Positions 1 to 8,787 of a stretch of 64,000 nt of DNA are shown one piece after another. The DNA comes from Streptococcus caballi DSM 19004 (GTDB lineage Bacteria; Bacillota; Bacilli; Lactobacillales; Streptococcaceae). The stretch lies in the NCBI RefSeq assembly GCF_000379985.1, contig NZ_KB904121.1, positions 194 to 64,193 on the forward strand. Direction: 5' to 3'. Within the stretch, counting starts at the first letter, position 1. Each line of letters opens with the position of its first letter. Under the pieces are notes generated by a model. It ran no database searches. It was not told the DNA's origin and worked only from the letters and a program-made list of their open reading frames with translations. The position numbers and the translations under genes were made by a program.

Positions 1-56
1 CTCCCTCTGTTTATTAACTGGATTCCTATCTCTATTATATTACTTTACACATGAAA

Positions 57-90
57 AAGCCGTTAGAAATAAAATTCTAACGACTTTGTC
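57..90 (-). terminator. Intrinsic terminator downstream of the DUF308 gene
   Basis: An 8-bp perfect stem (cgttagaa 61-68, ttctaacg 75-82) is followed on the minus strand by GGCTTTTT. It fits the end of the TetR-DUF308 transcript. A second hairpin at 101-116 (gaggct/agcctc) is followed by T-rich sequence on the plus strand, so the site may terminate in both directions. Confidence 0.6.
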
Positions 91-122
91 TTCATTCTGA
101 GAGGCTCTATAGCCTCTTTTTA

Positions 123-635
123 TTATTTAATTTTGAAGAATTGTACAATAGCCACAACCCCTTGGTAAATAAAGACAAAAGCAATGGTGTAGCTGATAAA
201 CAGACCTGTCATCAATGGGTGTCACATCATAATCAAACCTGCAACAATTCCCAAAATTCCCAGCCATACAAGTGGTGTCCCAACAGACTTATCCGTTTTA
301 CGAACCTTGAAACCAACGATTGTTTTTGTGATACCATTTGTCAAGGCCCAGAGAGAAATGATAACTGGTACAAAAGTTACCATTTCAATAAAGCTTCCTG
401 AGAACAAGGCAAATGCTAGGATGAGGGTGACAATACCTCCGAATAAGTTCCAACCATGCTTTTCTTCAGCTTTGAAGTACTGCACAATCTCAGAAATTCC
501 CTGAACTGCAAAGACAATAGCAAAGATGAACGTCATAGAAGCCAGACTAATAGCTGGGTTTACTAGCATACGACATCCAACAAATATAGCAAAAACACCA
601 GCAAGCAATAACAACCATTTCCAATTTTTCGACAT
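123..635 (-). pseudogene. DUF308/HdeD-like membrane protein gene with an in-frame stop
   Basis: The product is a small membrane protein with several hydrophobic helices, resembling the HdeD/DUF308 family; the family's molecular role is poorly defined, often stress-linked. The ORF stops at a TGA at 222-224 after 137 codons. The same frame then stays open for 32 more codons, encoding another hydrophobic helix and ending FFKIK at 123-125. This looks like a nonsense mutation that removed the last membrane segment. The ATG at 635 overlaps the stop of the upstream TetR gene (TAATG), so the two genes are co-transcribed and this is the likely TetR target. A truncated but active 137-aa protein cannot be excluded. 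Confidence 0.7.
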
Positions 636-1261
636 TATTTTTCTCCTTTTTTAGAGGATTCGTCCTCTAGTATCCCATAAATCATCATATCCAAAACCTG
701 TGACAACTGATGTTCATATCCTGAAACCAAGTCTGTCAAACTGCTGTTTGACGAAGTGGTTAGATAGTAAGAACGAAACATATCCTGAATCAAGCGGAGA
801 TAGGCCAAGGCTTGCTTTTCATCAATATGATTTTTGAGTTTGGATTCTGACAAGAGTTTCTGACAAATTTGTTCATTCAAGTCCAGAAAAACGGCCTTCT
901 GTGGTGCAATGTCTGCTTCCAGCTCTTTTGGAGTCGCAATCATTGCCTCAAAGAATATGTGACTATGCTCTGGGTATTGCTGATAAAACCGGTGACGCCT
1001 TTCCATATAGTCAGCCAAGGAAGGCACTTGACCTTCCTCGCCCAAAAACACTGCCAAAGCTTTCTCAAAACTCTCCTGAATACAAGTTAGATAGAGGTCT
1101 GTTTTCCCTGAGAAATTATGATACAAAACACCTTTGGAGATTCCATCAACCTTACATAGTTCATTGATGACAAAGCCTGTGTAGCCTTTTTGAGCAAATT
1201 CGCTCAAGGCAGCTGCAATGATTTTCTCTCTCCGAAGTCTTGTTTTTTCTTCTTTTCTCAT
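635..1261 (-). CDS. TetR/AcrR family transcriptional regulator
   Basis: This 208-aa protein has the TetR N-terminal helix-turn-helix: a basic start (KEEKTRLRREKIIAAALSEF), then GYTGFVINELCKVDGISKGVLYHNFSGK at about residues 26-53, ending in the usual Y-H-F-x-x-K signature. The remainder is a variable helical ligand-binding domain. It is the first gene of a two-gene unit with the DUF308 membrane gene. Its promoter contains a 16-bp palindrome in the spacer (see 1284-1312), so it probably represses its own operon. The ligand is unknown. Confidence 0.9.
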   Translation of the reverse strand: MRKEEKTRLRREKIIAAALSEFAQKGYTGFVINELCKVDGISKGVLYHNFSGKTDLYLTCIQESFEKALAVFLGEEGQVPSLADYMERRHRFYQQYPEHSHIFFEAMIATPKELEADIAPQKAVFLDLNEQICQKLLSESKLKNHIDEKQALAYLRLIQDMFRSYYLTTSSNSSLTDLVSGYEHQLSQVLDMMIYGILEDESSKKGEK

Positions 1262-1283
1262 AGGTTCACCTCTACTGTCTTTT

Positions 1284-1312
1284 ATTATAGACTAGTCGGT
1301 CTATAATGTCAA
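1284..1312 (-). promoter_or_regulatory. Promoter and TetR operator of the TetR-DUF308 operon
   Basis: On the minus strand a perfect -35 TTGACA (1307-1312) is separated by exactly 17 bp from a perfect -10 TATAAT (1284-1289). The spacer region carries the near-palindrome TAGACCGACTAGTCTA (1288-1303), of the type bound by TetR/AcrR regulators. A protein bound there would cover both promoter boxes, which supports autorepression. Confidence 0.8.
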
Positions 1313-1354
1313 TGTTTTACTTTCAAAATTCAAAAAACACTGGCAAAACCAGTG

Positions 1355-1902
1355 TTAAATTTCCAAATCCCGTCCTTTGATGAGACCGATGACATTGAAG
1401 GGAATCATACCAAACATGGCTGCCGGAATACTCCAGAGAGAAATGACCAGCAAAATGGACAAAATCAGGATATAAGAAAGCGTCCGTGGCCAAGGGTAGG
1501 CTGGCATATCATTGATTTCTCGTAAACTATAATAGAGCAATGGCCCAAAAGATGTTTAAGACAAAAAAGACCATCATCGGCGTTCGACTATCTGGAAAGT
1601 CTGCCATCCAAGCAAAAACGTAAGGAATAAAAGATTGAATTAACATCCAAAAGGCGTTGGACCAGAGTACCTTGCGATTGACATTCTCAGCATAGTCAAA
1701 TAAATTGTGGTGCTGGTATCAAACACCTACTAAAACAACAAAGGTTCCTATATAAACCAAGTAGACTTGCCAGTTGACGAGCAAACCCTCAAGCGTATAG
1801 GTTTCAGGCTTTGGCAAGTCTTTGCTCCAACTACTCATCTGTCAAGATTTCAAATGTTACAAACATTTGATTGTTATAAGATTTTTTACTTTGGTAGGCC
1901 AT
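1355..1902 (-). pseudogene. TMEM175/DUF1211-like membrane protein, disrupted
   Basis: An ATG at 1900-1902 with an AGAGGTG ribosome site begins MAYQSKKSYNNQ. The frame then breaks several times by frameshifts and stops. Pieces in different frames form a plausible series: a segment around LVNWQVYLVYIGTFVVL, then NLFDYAENVNRKVLWSNAF, and a last intact 61-aa piece (1355-1540) with two hydrophobic helices. The order and the 'NLF-Y---N-R-LW-N' pattern resemble the bacterial TMEM175/DUF1211 potassium-channel family. There are too many lesions for a functional product. Confidence 0.55.
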
Positions 1903-2058
1903 AAGGACACCTCTTTCTAAATATTTCTTTCAAGTCTTTATCAACTTGATGATAGTAGTTTACTCCTTGTCCAGAAAAGATGAATGACAGTTGGTGCCTA
2001 TCAATTACCATTTTACGCCCAAATGAGGGTCTCCCCTCAAATCGTCCTTTAAATCGAT
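1890..2058 (-). other. Unidentified open remnant between CorA-like and TMEM175-like genes
   Basis: One minus-strand frame is open for roughly 55 codons across this gap. It contains KMVIDRHQLSFIFSGQGVN followed by YYHQVDKDLKEIFRK. There is no convincing start codon or ribosome site and I do not recognise a family. It may be the C-terminal scrap of a deleted gene, in keeping with the decay on both sides. Confidence 0.3.
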
Positions 2059-2060
2059 AT

Positions 2061-2654
2061 TTACCCTTGGCGCCGCATGACTAATTTCAATACTTGTGCA
2101 ATGATCAGCCACATTATAAGTGACATAATTATAATCCAAATCCACGCCTGTGACTCGTTTTGCCATGGCAACTGAACATTCATCCCAAAGAATCCTGTTA
2201 TCACAGCTAAAACAGCGAGTAATATGGATATCATCGTTAATATAGTCAGGTTGCCATTCAAGTTATTGTTCAAGATATTATTGTAGGCACCAGACAATTG
2301 TTGAAGAATCTGAGAATCCAGCTGCGTCATGGTTGCTAGCTGACGGGCTTCAATTAGCGCATCGTCCAGTTCTTCCAGTTCAATGCTACCGAGTTTTTGA
2401 ATATGTGGATGTTTCCGCAATTGTTCCAACACGAGAGCATTTTGATTTCCTGCCGTAAGTAAATAGACTAACCTAGTTTCCAAGTCAGACAGTTCTAATA
2501 GCAGTTGCTTGGTCGTCCTCTTTCTCAACTTAGCATTGAGCGTATCTTTATCACGATCCAATTGATCCAAAACAGGGAAAATTTCTTTGGAAGCAATCGT
2601 TAAGGCGATAAATTCAAGTATACGATTCCTCCCATCTAAATGATGGAGAAACAC
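2061..2654 (-). pseudogene. CorA-like magnesium transporter, N-terminally truncated
   Basis: This 197-aa reading frame corresponds to the C-terminal part of a CorA-type divalent cation transporter. A long helix is followed by two membrane segments, and the first ends in the diagnostic GFFGMNV (GMN motif). Full-length family members are about 300 aa; most of the cytoplasmic N-terminal domain is missing. The only start in frame is GTG at 2652-2654, and a stop lies two codons upstream. It is probably a deletion remnant without transport function. Confidence 0.65.
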
Positions 2655-2834
2655 CTCAACTTACTTTATTTTAGCATTTTTTCTCTTCAGTTTAAATGCT
2701 ATATTTTTCTTGTTACACTAACCATAACTCCTATTAGAGACTATAAGAATAACTTTTATTTTTACGATGAACACTGTTTTTTTGATTTTGTCAAAAATTG
2801 CTTGAAGTGGATTTTTCTATCTTGAAGTCAAAGC

Positions 2835-3085
2835 TTAATAAATTGCTGTTGATATAGGAATTCCAAATTTCTTTATTAATTCCTCTCCCACTCTTTTGAT
2901 ATTTTCGTATACTACTACATTCGCTGGTTCTTCTTTAGTCTTCGCTTTCTTCCATTTTCTTAACTACCTTTTATGAATTTGCATTTGTCTTTGAAATACT
3001 CGACAGTTTCAATTTTCATTGGATTGCTAAAAGATTTGAATTCACTATCACTATCATATCCTACAAACAGGTAGTGTTCAGACGA
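2835..3085 (-). pseudogene. Possible RelB/DinJ-type antitoxin remnant and adjoining fragment
   Basis: Minus-strand codons ending at a TAA (2835-2837) read ENIKRVGEELIKKFGIP then ISTAIY. This resembles the ribbon-helix-helix of RelB/DinJ antitoxins (pattern 'LG--mStAI'), but the frame stops where the family normally continues. Just upstream, in another frame, lies an unrecognised fragment (EHYLFVGYDSDSEF...). Neither has a start codon with a ribosome site. The assignment is tentative; nothing else is visible to about 3,300. Confidence 0.3.
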
Positions 3086-3307
3086 ATTGAATGAAAAGAG
3101 ATTGTTGATTTTATACTACAAAAAATTTAAAATTATAGTGTAAAAGCAACGAAGAGGATTTTGGCTATAACAATGGAGTATGTAATTCGGTTAGTGTCAC
3201 CTCTCTCTCGTAGAAGAAAATATTACACTCTATTAAATGCCTATTATAATAGTTTGATGATTTGAAATCTGACACTTGGTATTTATTGACTAATCGTGAT
3301 ATAAAAA

Positions 3308-3356
3308 TAAAAATGATATGCTAACATTTGTACAATTTGTTCACATATCATTTTAT
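3308..3356 (-). terminator. Inverted repeat downstream of the PD-(D/E)XK fragment
   Basis: AAATGATATG (3311-3320) and CATATCATTT (3344-3353) are perfectly complementary around a 23-nt loop. On the minus strand the stem is followed by TTTATTTTTA. It may end the DUF262 transcript. Confidence 0.45.
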
Positions 3357-3385
3357 ATTTCAACATTAAAGCACATAACAGAAGG

Positions 3386-3748
3386 CTAGTATTTTTTTAG
3401 TTGAGACTGGACTAGATCACTGGATATATCATGCCTATCATTAATACCGTTAATGCTTGATTTTATTTTATTCTCTATTACGATAACATTATTTTTATCA
3501 CAAATAAGTAGATCAATATTTTTCTTTTCTCTCTCAATGGTAAAATCAGTTTGTATTTCGACTGATAAGACTTTTTTTGCAAACCTAGAAAATGCGATTC
3601 TATTTATATTAAAAAAGTAAGCAAACATATTTGAAAAAGCGAGTTCACTATCTTCCTGCCTGATTATATTCAAGAAATTAAAGTACGGGTTGGTTTGAGG
3701 TTCTACTACTTCGGACATTACTTGCGTCGTATTGGATTCTTCCCACAA
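3386..3748 (-). pseudogene. PD-(D/E)XK nuclease family fragment
   Basis: The frame encodes a nuclease core: DLLICDKNNVIVIENKIKS at about residues 78-96 has the D...E-x-K arrangement of the PD-(D/E)XK superfamily (PDDEXK_4-like). It stops after 120 aa at SQLKKY, where relatives usually continue much further. The only start codon is a weak TTG with a stop six codons upstream, so the N-terminus is suspect too. It follows the DUF262 pair on the same strand 71 bp downstream and may be the relic of a third, nuclease component of that locus. Confidence 0.5.
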
Positions 3749-3819
3749 ATCTTCGTTTTCAATTAATTTGAAAAATCAATAAGACAGAGCTTTTTATTAC
3801 TCTTATCGTTCAACGGGTA

Positions 3820-5595
3820 TTAATCAGACCTAAGAATCTTAAACATCTCGTCCTGATGTTCGTGTGCCAATTTTTGATCCCAAATATTGTTATTTTGTCT
3901 CATCATTTCAGCCATGATTTTCAGCTTCAAACTCTGCGCAATTATTCCTGGGTTTGAACTAGCTTTGCCAACAGGCGTTGCATTATTAAACGTTGAATTA
4001 CCGGAGACCGTAATTAAAGCCAAATTTCCAAAGCAATTCGAATCATCATTTTCCCAAGGTGCCAACTCAGTTGGATTTTGCGGATAGAAATGTTCAATAG
4101 AACTTCTGAATTGAAATTGCCAGTCACTCGATAATGGCCGTATAACTTCATGACCATTGAATGAATAGCCATCTCTATAAATCAAATAATCTAAGTATGT
4201 AAACACAATCCGTTCAAATCCAAATCCAGAAGCCGTTTCATACCCACTTGTATCAACTTTTGACTGTGCATAACTTTCAAGAATCTTCATAATATCAGCA
4301 TTTTCATCATTAAAATAGCTTGATAAGACTAATGAAATCCAATGCATTGTTTTTGGAGATGTGTATGTTATACGTAAGGCAGATTGTAAGGTTCGAATCT
4401 GTCTATTTTTATTATCTTCATCTCCACCAAACGTTCCGATATATTTTGGTTTATCTGTTCTAGCATCTCGATATTTTTCGAGCCTTTGTAATGACCACTT
4501 TCCTGTTTCTTTATAGTCACGCGCAAATTCACGCTTTAACACATATTTGTCGAATATAACGCGTGCTTTTAGCATCATGAATAGGAAGTGCTTAGACGAG
4601 GATTCATCCGCCCAATTATTCTTAAGATTAATTAAAAAATTCTTGTCATCCAAGCTTGAGTCGTCGTCCTCATTTGATCTCAAAATAGCTTCATTGACTT
4701 GTAATAAGAAGTTCGGGAAAGAAATAATTGACTCAAAACGTTCATTCTCTGTGTTCTCATTTGACACGGATTGGCTATTCGGTATCCCCTTACCACAAAG
4801 GATTTCCTCTAGTGTGAAAATTTCTTCGTTTACTATCTCATTTTGATAGCAACAGGATAATGAATCAAAGTCAACTATTTGCTCGGACAAGCTACTCCAA
4901 TCATTGCTAAAAATCATCTTCCGTTTGTCTTTAGGATAATTCATTTGAATGTAGGAGTCCATGTTGGAGCAATATTCCCAGATATCACTAGCGATTTTCT
5001 TGTCTATTGGTGACGTTATTTTTGACAAAATATTTGCTTTGGCAATCTCATGTAATTCGAGTTGCTCACCACGGGTATTCATAATTTCAAAATAATGGTT
5101 CAAATCAATTTTAGTGGGTACTTGAACACGGATAAGATTCACTTTCTCCAAACGTTTGATGATTTTTTCTTTTTCTGCTTTCAGACCTGTCTTCTCAAAA
5201 TAATCATCAATAATTTTATAGCCCTTTTTAATTTCTGAAGACTGTAACTCATCAGTTAATTGATTTGTATTTGGTAATGTTGCTAGCGTTCTATTCGCCT
5301 TATCTCTAGCTTCAAAACGTAATGCATCATTAGCAAACGTAATACCTAAATATCTTTCTAGTAAAAATAAAGTCGTCAAGCGTTGTTGCCCATCAATGAC
5401 TTCATATACGTTATTATCCTTCTGATTGACGATTAAATTACCTAAAAAATAATCATCTTCAGTGCTCATAATATCTTCGATTAACTGTTCAATTTGATCA
5501 GATTCCCATGCGTAATTTCGTTGATAAATTGGAACCTCATAATGAACATCAGAAAATATTTTTGAAACTGGTATCATTTTTAAATGATTGTCCAT
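3820..5595 (-). CDS. DUF262-DUF1524 protein (GmrSD-like, HNH)
   Basis: The N-terminal DUF262 domain shows both family motifs: a YQRNYAW block near residue 21 and DGQQRLTTL near residue 69, a ParB/sulfiredoxin-like nucleotide-binding fold. The C-terminal part has the DUF1524 HNH nuclease signature: IEHFYPQNP, then GNLALITVSGNSTFNN. This is the domain order of GmrSD-type modification-dependent restriction enzymes and of SspE. I chose ATG 5593-5595 (591 aa) because GGGTGG precedes it; an ATG six codons earlier at 5613 lacks a ribosome site. It follows the other DUF262 gene with essentially no spacer, so the two are translated together. It probably acts in defence against foreign DNA; the target modification is unknown. 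Confidence 0.8.
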   Translation of the reverse strand: MDNHLKMIPVSKIFSDVHYEVPIYQRNYAWESDQIEQLIEDIMSTEDDYFLGNLIVNQKDNNVYEVIDGQQRLTTLFLLERYLGITFANDALRFEARDKANRTLATLPNTNQLTDELQSSEIKKGYKIIDDYFEKTGLKAEKEKIIKRLEKVNLIRVQVPTKIDLNHYFEIMNTRGEQLELHEIAKANILSKITSPIDKKIASDIWEYCSNMDSYIQMNYPKDKRKMIFSNDWSSLSEQIVDFDSLSCCYQNEIVNEEIFTLEEILCGKGIPNSQSVSNENTENERFESIISFPNFLLQVNEAILRSNEDDDSSLDDKNFLINLKNNWADESSSKHFLFMMLKARVIFDKYVLKREFARDYKETGKWSLQRLEKYRDARTDKPKYIGTFGGDEDNKNRQIRTLQSALRITYTSPKTMHWISLVLSSYFNDENADIMKILESYAQSKVDTSGYETASGFGFERIVFTYLDYLIYRDGYSFNGHEVIRPLSSDWQFQFRSSIEHFYPQNPTELAPWENDDSNCFGNLALITVSGNSTFNNATPVGKASSNPGIIAQSLKLKIMAEMMRQNNNIWDQKLAHEHQDEMFKILRSD

Positions 5596-5597
5596 GA

Positions 5598-6914
5598 TTA
5601 CCACCCATTCCATTGTTTAATTAATTCGTAAATTGCTTTGTAGCTACTACTTTGAAGGTCGCTCTCTTCTATACTTTCCAAGAATATGGATTTCAATTCT
5701 TGCGGGTCATTCATTTCACTCATTATTGAAAACACATCTTTACCCAAATTAATCCGATCATGTTGCCCAATTGCATACTTATTTATAGTTTGTGGATAAA
5801 TAGCCTTCATTCGTAATCTTAATGAATAACACCAAGTGTATAGCTGATGCATGACCGATTCATCGATTGTTTCAAAACCAAACCTATCAGCATAAAATAG
5901 CAACGATGCTTCATAAAGTTGTTTTATGTAAATGTCACCCGTTCGCTTATCCGGCACTTCTTCTTCTTTTTTATGGTAACTATCAATTTTATTTTTGACT
6001 TGTTCCAATAAAGCTGAATAATGCAAGGTCCACTCAAAGAAGCGTTTTCCGGCAATAATTGGTTGCGTCAGCTGAAATTGGTTTAATTCCCCGGAACTGA
6101 GCAATTCGCTTGAACCACTCGAATTAACTTGTTCAATGAAAATATTACTGGCTTTATGATAAATCGCATAGTTATAAGTATTAGATTGCTTGATTCCTTT
6201 GAAATACTGAATTTTATCAGATGAATAATGTAACCCATCCCTGTTATTAAACCATCGAATGACTGGATACAAATAATTTCTAAACAAATCCTCAAGAGCA
6301 TTTTGATCCGTATCTTCCCAATCAGAAATCAACCTGATTTTTAACTGCTCAGAATCTCGAGACATTTCTCTCAAGTGGTACGATTTCAATAAATCATGAG
6401 GCTTGAGTGCTTTTCCACGTGAATTTTGTGAATCAAAGAATTGAAAGGCCTCCTGCTCACTGTCTGTCACAATCTTTACAACAGTACAATTTTTTTCAAG
6501 AAACTCTTTATACTTTCTTTGTTCTTCCTTGGTAAGTTCATTCACTCTCTTTTGGAGCAATTTATAATTATTGTAAATTGCATCACGAGATGAAGGTTTA
6601 TAATTTTCACTCAGAAGTTTTTGGCTTTTTTCACCAAGCACATAGAGTAAAATGGATAAGGTTGTAGTCCGTTGCTGTCCATCAACTAGATTATAATCGT
6701 AATGTTGGTTGTTATAATTCAATGCCCTATGCAAAATGACCGAACCTAACCTATACTCATCAATTCCTAACTTATAAGCTCCATAGGTATCTGCAAAAAG
6801 GGTATTGGTTGAACTAGATGACCAACGATATGGACGTTGATAATCTGGAATCTTTAAATCTATTTTCATCAGTTCATTTACACTGATGATTTTTAGTTCT
6901 TCTTGAACTAGCAT
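5598..6914 (-). CDS. DUF262 protein, partner of the GmrSD-like gene
   Basis: A 438-aa protein starting at ATG 6912-6914, preceded by GGAGGAAAG (ORF extension to 6953 lacks a ribosome site). DUF262 motifs are clear: IPDYQRPYRW near residue 20 and VDGQQRTTTL near residue 76, followed by FFDSQNSRGKALKPHDLLK. No HNH motif is visible at the C-terminus, so this is the non-nuclease partner of the following DUF262-DUF1524 gene. Paired DUF262 genes are common in restriction-like loci. The promoter upstream has an extended -10 (TGTTATAGT) and a GGACAT half-site near the -35 position, so it may share a regulator with the neighbouring WYL locus. Confidence 0.75.
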   Translation of the reverse strand: MLVQEELKIISVNELMKIDLKIPDYQRPYRWSSSSTNTLFADTYGAYKLGIDEYRLGSVILHRALNYNNQHYDYNLVDGQQRTTTLSILLYVLGEKSQKLLSENYKPSSRDAIYNNYKLLQKRVNELTKEEQRKYKEFLEKNCTVVKIVTDSEQEAFQFFDSQNSRGKALKPHDLLKSYHLREMSRDSEQLKIRLISDWEDTDQNALEDLFRNYLYPVIRWFNNRDGLHYSSDKIQYFKGIKQSNTYNYAIYHKASNIFIEQVNSSGSSELLSSGELNQFQLTQPIIAGKRFFEWTLHYSALLEQVKNKIDSYHKKEEEVPDKRTGDIYIKQLYEASLLFYADRFGFETIDESVMHQLYTWCYSLRLRMKAIYPQTINKYAIGQHDRINLGKDVFSIMSEMNDPQELKSIFLESIEESDLQSSSYKAIYELIKQWNGW

Positions 6915-6976
6915 CAAAATACTTTCCTCCTTTTTGATTTCTAGTATCGTCACTATAACACATACAAACTTTTTAT

Positions 6977-7004
6977 ATGTCCGTCATTATTAATCACAGG
7001 ACAT
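6977..7004 (-). promoter_or_regulatory. Possible operator of the DUF262 pair
   Basis: ATGTCC (6977-6982) and GGACAT (6999-7004) form a 6-bp inverted repeat with a 16-bp spacer, 63-90 bp upstream of the DUF262 start. The extended -10 TGTTATAGT lies between it and the gene. The half-site GGACA is the same as in the two palindromes of the WYL operon, but orientation and spacing differ, so common regulation is only a suggestion. Confidence 0.3.
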
Positions 7005-7102
7005 CAGAAAGAATACAAACCTGATATCCAAAGAAAAAACTGAATGCATAAAAATATTAGCAATCCTAAGTAAAATGTGTATCTTGTAAAGTTGAAGCCT
7101 TA

Positions 7103-7225
7103 CTATCTTTTCTTTTCAACACTAGCGTTTGGAATATTTTTTGCATAAAATTCAGCTGATTGTTTGTCGTAGAAGCCTTGAGCAATCATATTCCCAAACT
7201 GATCAACAACGATCCATTCTTGCAT
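7103..7225 (-). CDS. Small protein of 40 aa, unknown function
   Basis: ATG at 7223-7225 is preceded by a strong AAAGGAG site eight bases away. The frame encodes 40 residues (MQEWIVVDQFGNMIAQGF, then YDKQSAEFYAKN...EKKR) and stops at 7103-7105. Composition is that of a compact soluble protein. It sits between the DnaA-like pseudogene and the DUF262 pair on the same strand. I do not recognise it; it could be a regulatory or adaptor peptide of the island. Confidence 0.55.
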   Translation of the reverse strand: MQEWIVVDQFGNMIAQGFYDKQSAEFYAKNIPNASVEKKR

Positions 7226-7271
7226 GCTACTAATCTCCTTTCTATTTTAGTAAAATCTATTTAAAATTTCA

Positions 7272-7732
7272 TTAAGTTTCTGAAACCATACTCGTTGTTA
7301 GTCCCTATTGTAATCGTTCCTGTAGTTTGCTGCAAACCTCCAAACTTTTTGGGTCAACAGTTGATGTAATAACCAACTATTTTTTGTTTTCTTCAATCAG
7401 CATTGCGAGTTGCTCTTCAAGAATGTCATCTTTTGGCATTAGATTCAAATCATCAATTAAGATATAGTCAAATTCGGAATTTGTAAGATTTTCTACTAAA
7501 TGATAGGTTAATTTTTCTGCTGATAACAAGGTTACCTTATTTTGTTCAGATAGTAGGGCATTGTTTGTAGCATTTAGTAGATGAGTTTTCCAACTTTTTC
7601 ATCACCGAATATATAAACCAGATTGTAGTGATTCTTATCCTTAATAACTGTCTTTAACGCTGCTAAAGCCCAAGCATTTCCATCATTGACCGAAAAATTC
7701 TCAAATGTCTGATTTTCAAATATAGTTTTCAT
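7272..7732 (-). pseudogene. DnaA-like ATPase domain protein, frameshifted
   Basis: ATG at 7730-7732 starts FENQTFENFSVNDGNAWAL, like the beginning of the DnaA ATPase domain. YIFGDEKVGK then runs into a Walker A motif. One base is missing in the A-run (plus strand T4 at 7586-7589); restoring it gives GDEKVGKTHLLNAT, the Walker B-like DYILIDDLNLM and a sensor-like region. Two further in-frame TAGs follow (7377-7379, 7305-7307), and the DnaA-like similarity continues across them to a TAA at 7272. Length is about 153 aa, only an ATPase core, with no origin-binding domain. It is the last gene of the AAA/WYL operon and is dead in this strain. Confidence 0.65.
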
Positions 7733-7766
7733 ATTAGTTCTCATTTCTTTTTGATATATCAAGTAT

Positions 7767-7794
7767 ATTATATCATGTGGACAATTAATGTCCA
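7767..7794 (-). promoter_or_regulatory. Promoter and palindromic operator before the DnaA-like pseudogene
   Basis: TGGACAATTAATGTCCA at 7778-7794 is an inverted repeat (TGGACA-N5-TGTCCA) placed 5 bp upstream of a TATAAT -10 box (7767-7772, minus strand). It lies between the WYL gene and the DnaA-like pseudogene. The same arrangement recurs upstream of the AAA gene at 11263-11279. It is the likely binding site of the WYL regulator encoded next to it. Confidence 0.55.
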
Positions 7795-7805
7795 TGTTCG
7801 CATTT

Positions 7806-8753
7806 TTATTTATATTTTTTTTGCATGTTCTTAATAATATCTTGCATATCATTTACTAAAGATTGAGGTGATAAAACTGTCAAAGCATCTGCTTGACTCA
7901 ACAACCATCGTTTCAATCCTGGTGTGTCTTGACTGATAAATTCAATCACAGCTCCGTCTGGTGTATGTTCAATAATCCTAGCGGTTGGAAACTGATCCGT
8001 TACAATGGTTGGGTCATAGGCAAATTGAACTCTAATCGTCAACTCTCGTCCCATAAATGGATCAACGCGTTTGTTCCGTACCTCTCCATCACGAAACTTC
8101 TTCCCATAAGAAATCTGCGGTTTCTTTTCCGTAGATACTTTCCAATCTAAAATTCTATCCAGTTTTAAGGTCATGTACGATTCGAAAGTTAAATTAAATG
8201 CCACAACATAAAAATAATGTACATCATAGTATAGGGATACAGGAAGAATGGTATGCTGCTTTTCACTATTGTAAGGCGATTGATACCGAATCTCTAGAAC
8301 AAGCTCTTTTCGTATTATTTCCGACCATTCCCAGATTTTATCAATTCGATTTTGAGTATCAGACAATGGCGCATAATTTAGTAGTTCACTCGCAATAATT
8401 TGATAAACCTCTTTTTGTTCCTCTTTAGAGATTAAGGCTAACAAACTATCAATTAGAGACTTATTTTCGTCTTTGTTCAAAGAACGGTTTTCTAATAAAA
8501 TCTTTGATATCACTAAAATATCCTTTTTATTAAATAATGATTTCCCTTTTAGATAACGTGTATGGTATTTCGCATCATAGGCAAGCTCCGCTGCAACTAT
8601 AGGCTGAGATTCCAAGTAATGACCTAATAGAGAAAAATCTCTCTGTATTGTTTTTTCACTAACTCCAAACTCATCTGCTAACTGTAACTTAGAAAGATGA
8701 GCACCTGATTGCAAACGTAGAAAAATCGTTAGTAAGCGTTCTTGATCGTTCAT
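7806..8753 (-). CDS. WYL-domain helix-turn-helix transcriptional regulator
   Basis: A 315-aa regulator. Residues 1-50 form a DeoR/HTH_11-type helix-turn-helix (LSKLQLADEFGVSEKTIQRD). A WYL-like ligand domain follows in the middle (YDVHYFYVVAFNLTFESYMTLKLDRI, where the W-Y-L triad is relaxed), and a C-terminal WCX-like extension contains FISQDTPGLKRWLLSQ. WYL regulators often control phage-defence and nucleic-acid stress genes and can sense single-stranded nucleic acid. It is the third gene of a tight minus-strand operon (34 bp after the DnaA-like gene). Palindromes flanking the operon are its probable operators. Confidence 0.85.
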   Translation of the reverse strand: MNDQERLLTIFLRLQSGAHLSKLQLADEFGVSEKTIQRDFSLLGHYLESQPIVAAELAYDAKYHTRYLKGKSLFNKKDILVISKILLENRSLNKDENKSLIDSLLALISKEEQKEVYQIIASELLNYAPLSDTQNRIDKIWEWSEIIRKELVLEIRYQSPYNSEKQHTILPVSLYYDVHYFYVVAFNLTFESYMTLKLDRILDWKVSTEKKPQISYGKKFRDGEVRNKRVDPFMGRELTIRVQFAYDPTIVTDQFPTARIIEHTPDGAVIEFISQDTPGLKRWLLSQADALTVLSPQSLVNDMQDIIKNMQKKYK

Positions 8754-8787
8754 ATTTACCTCAATTCTTAAAAAAATTATAACATCT

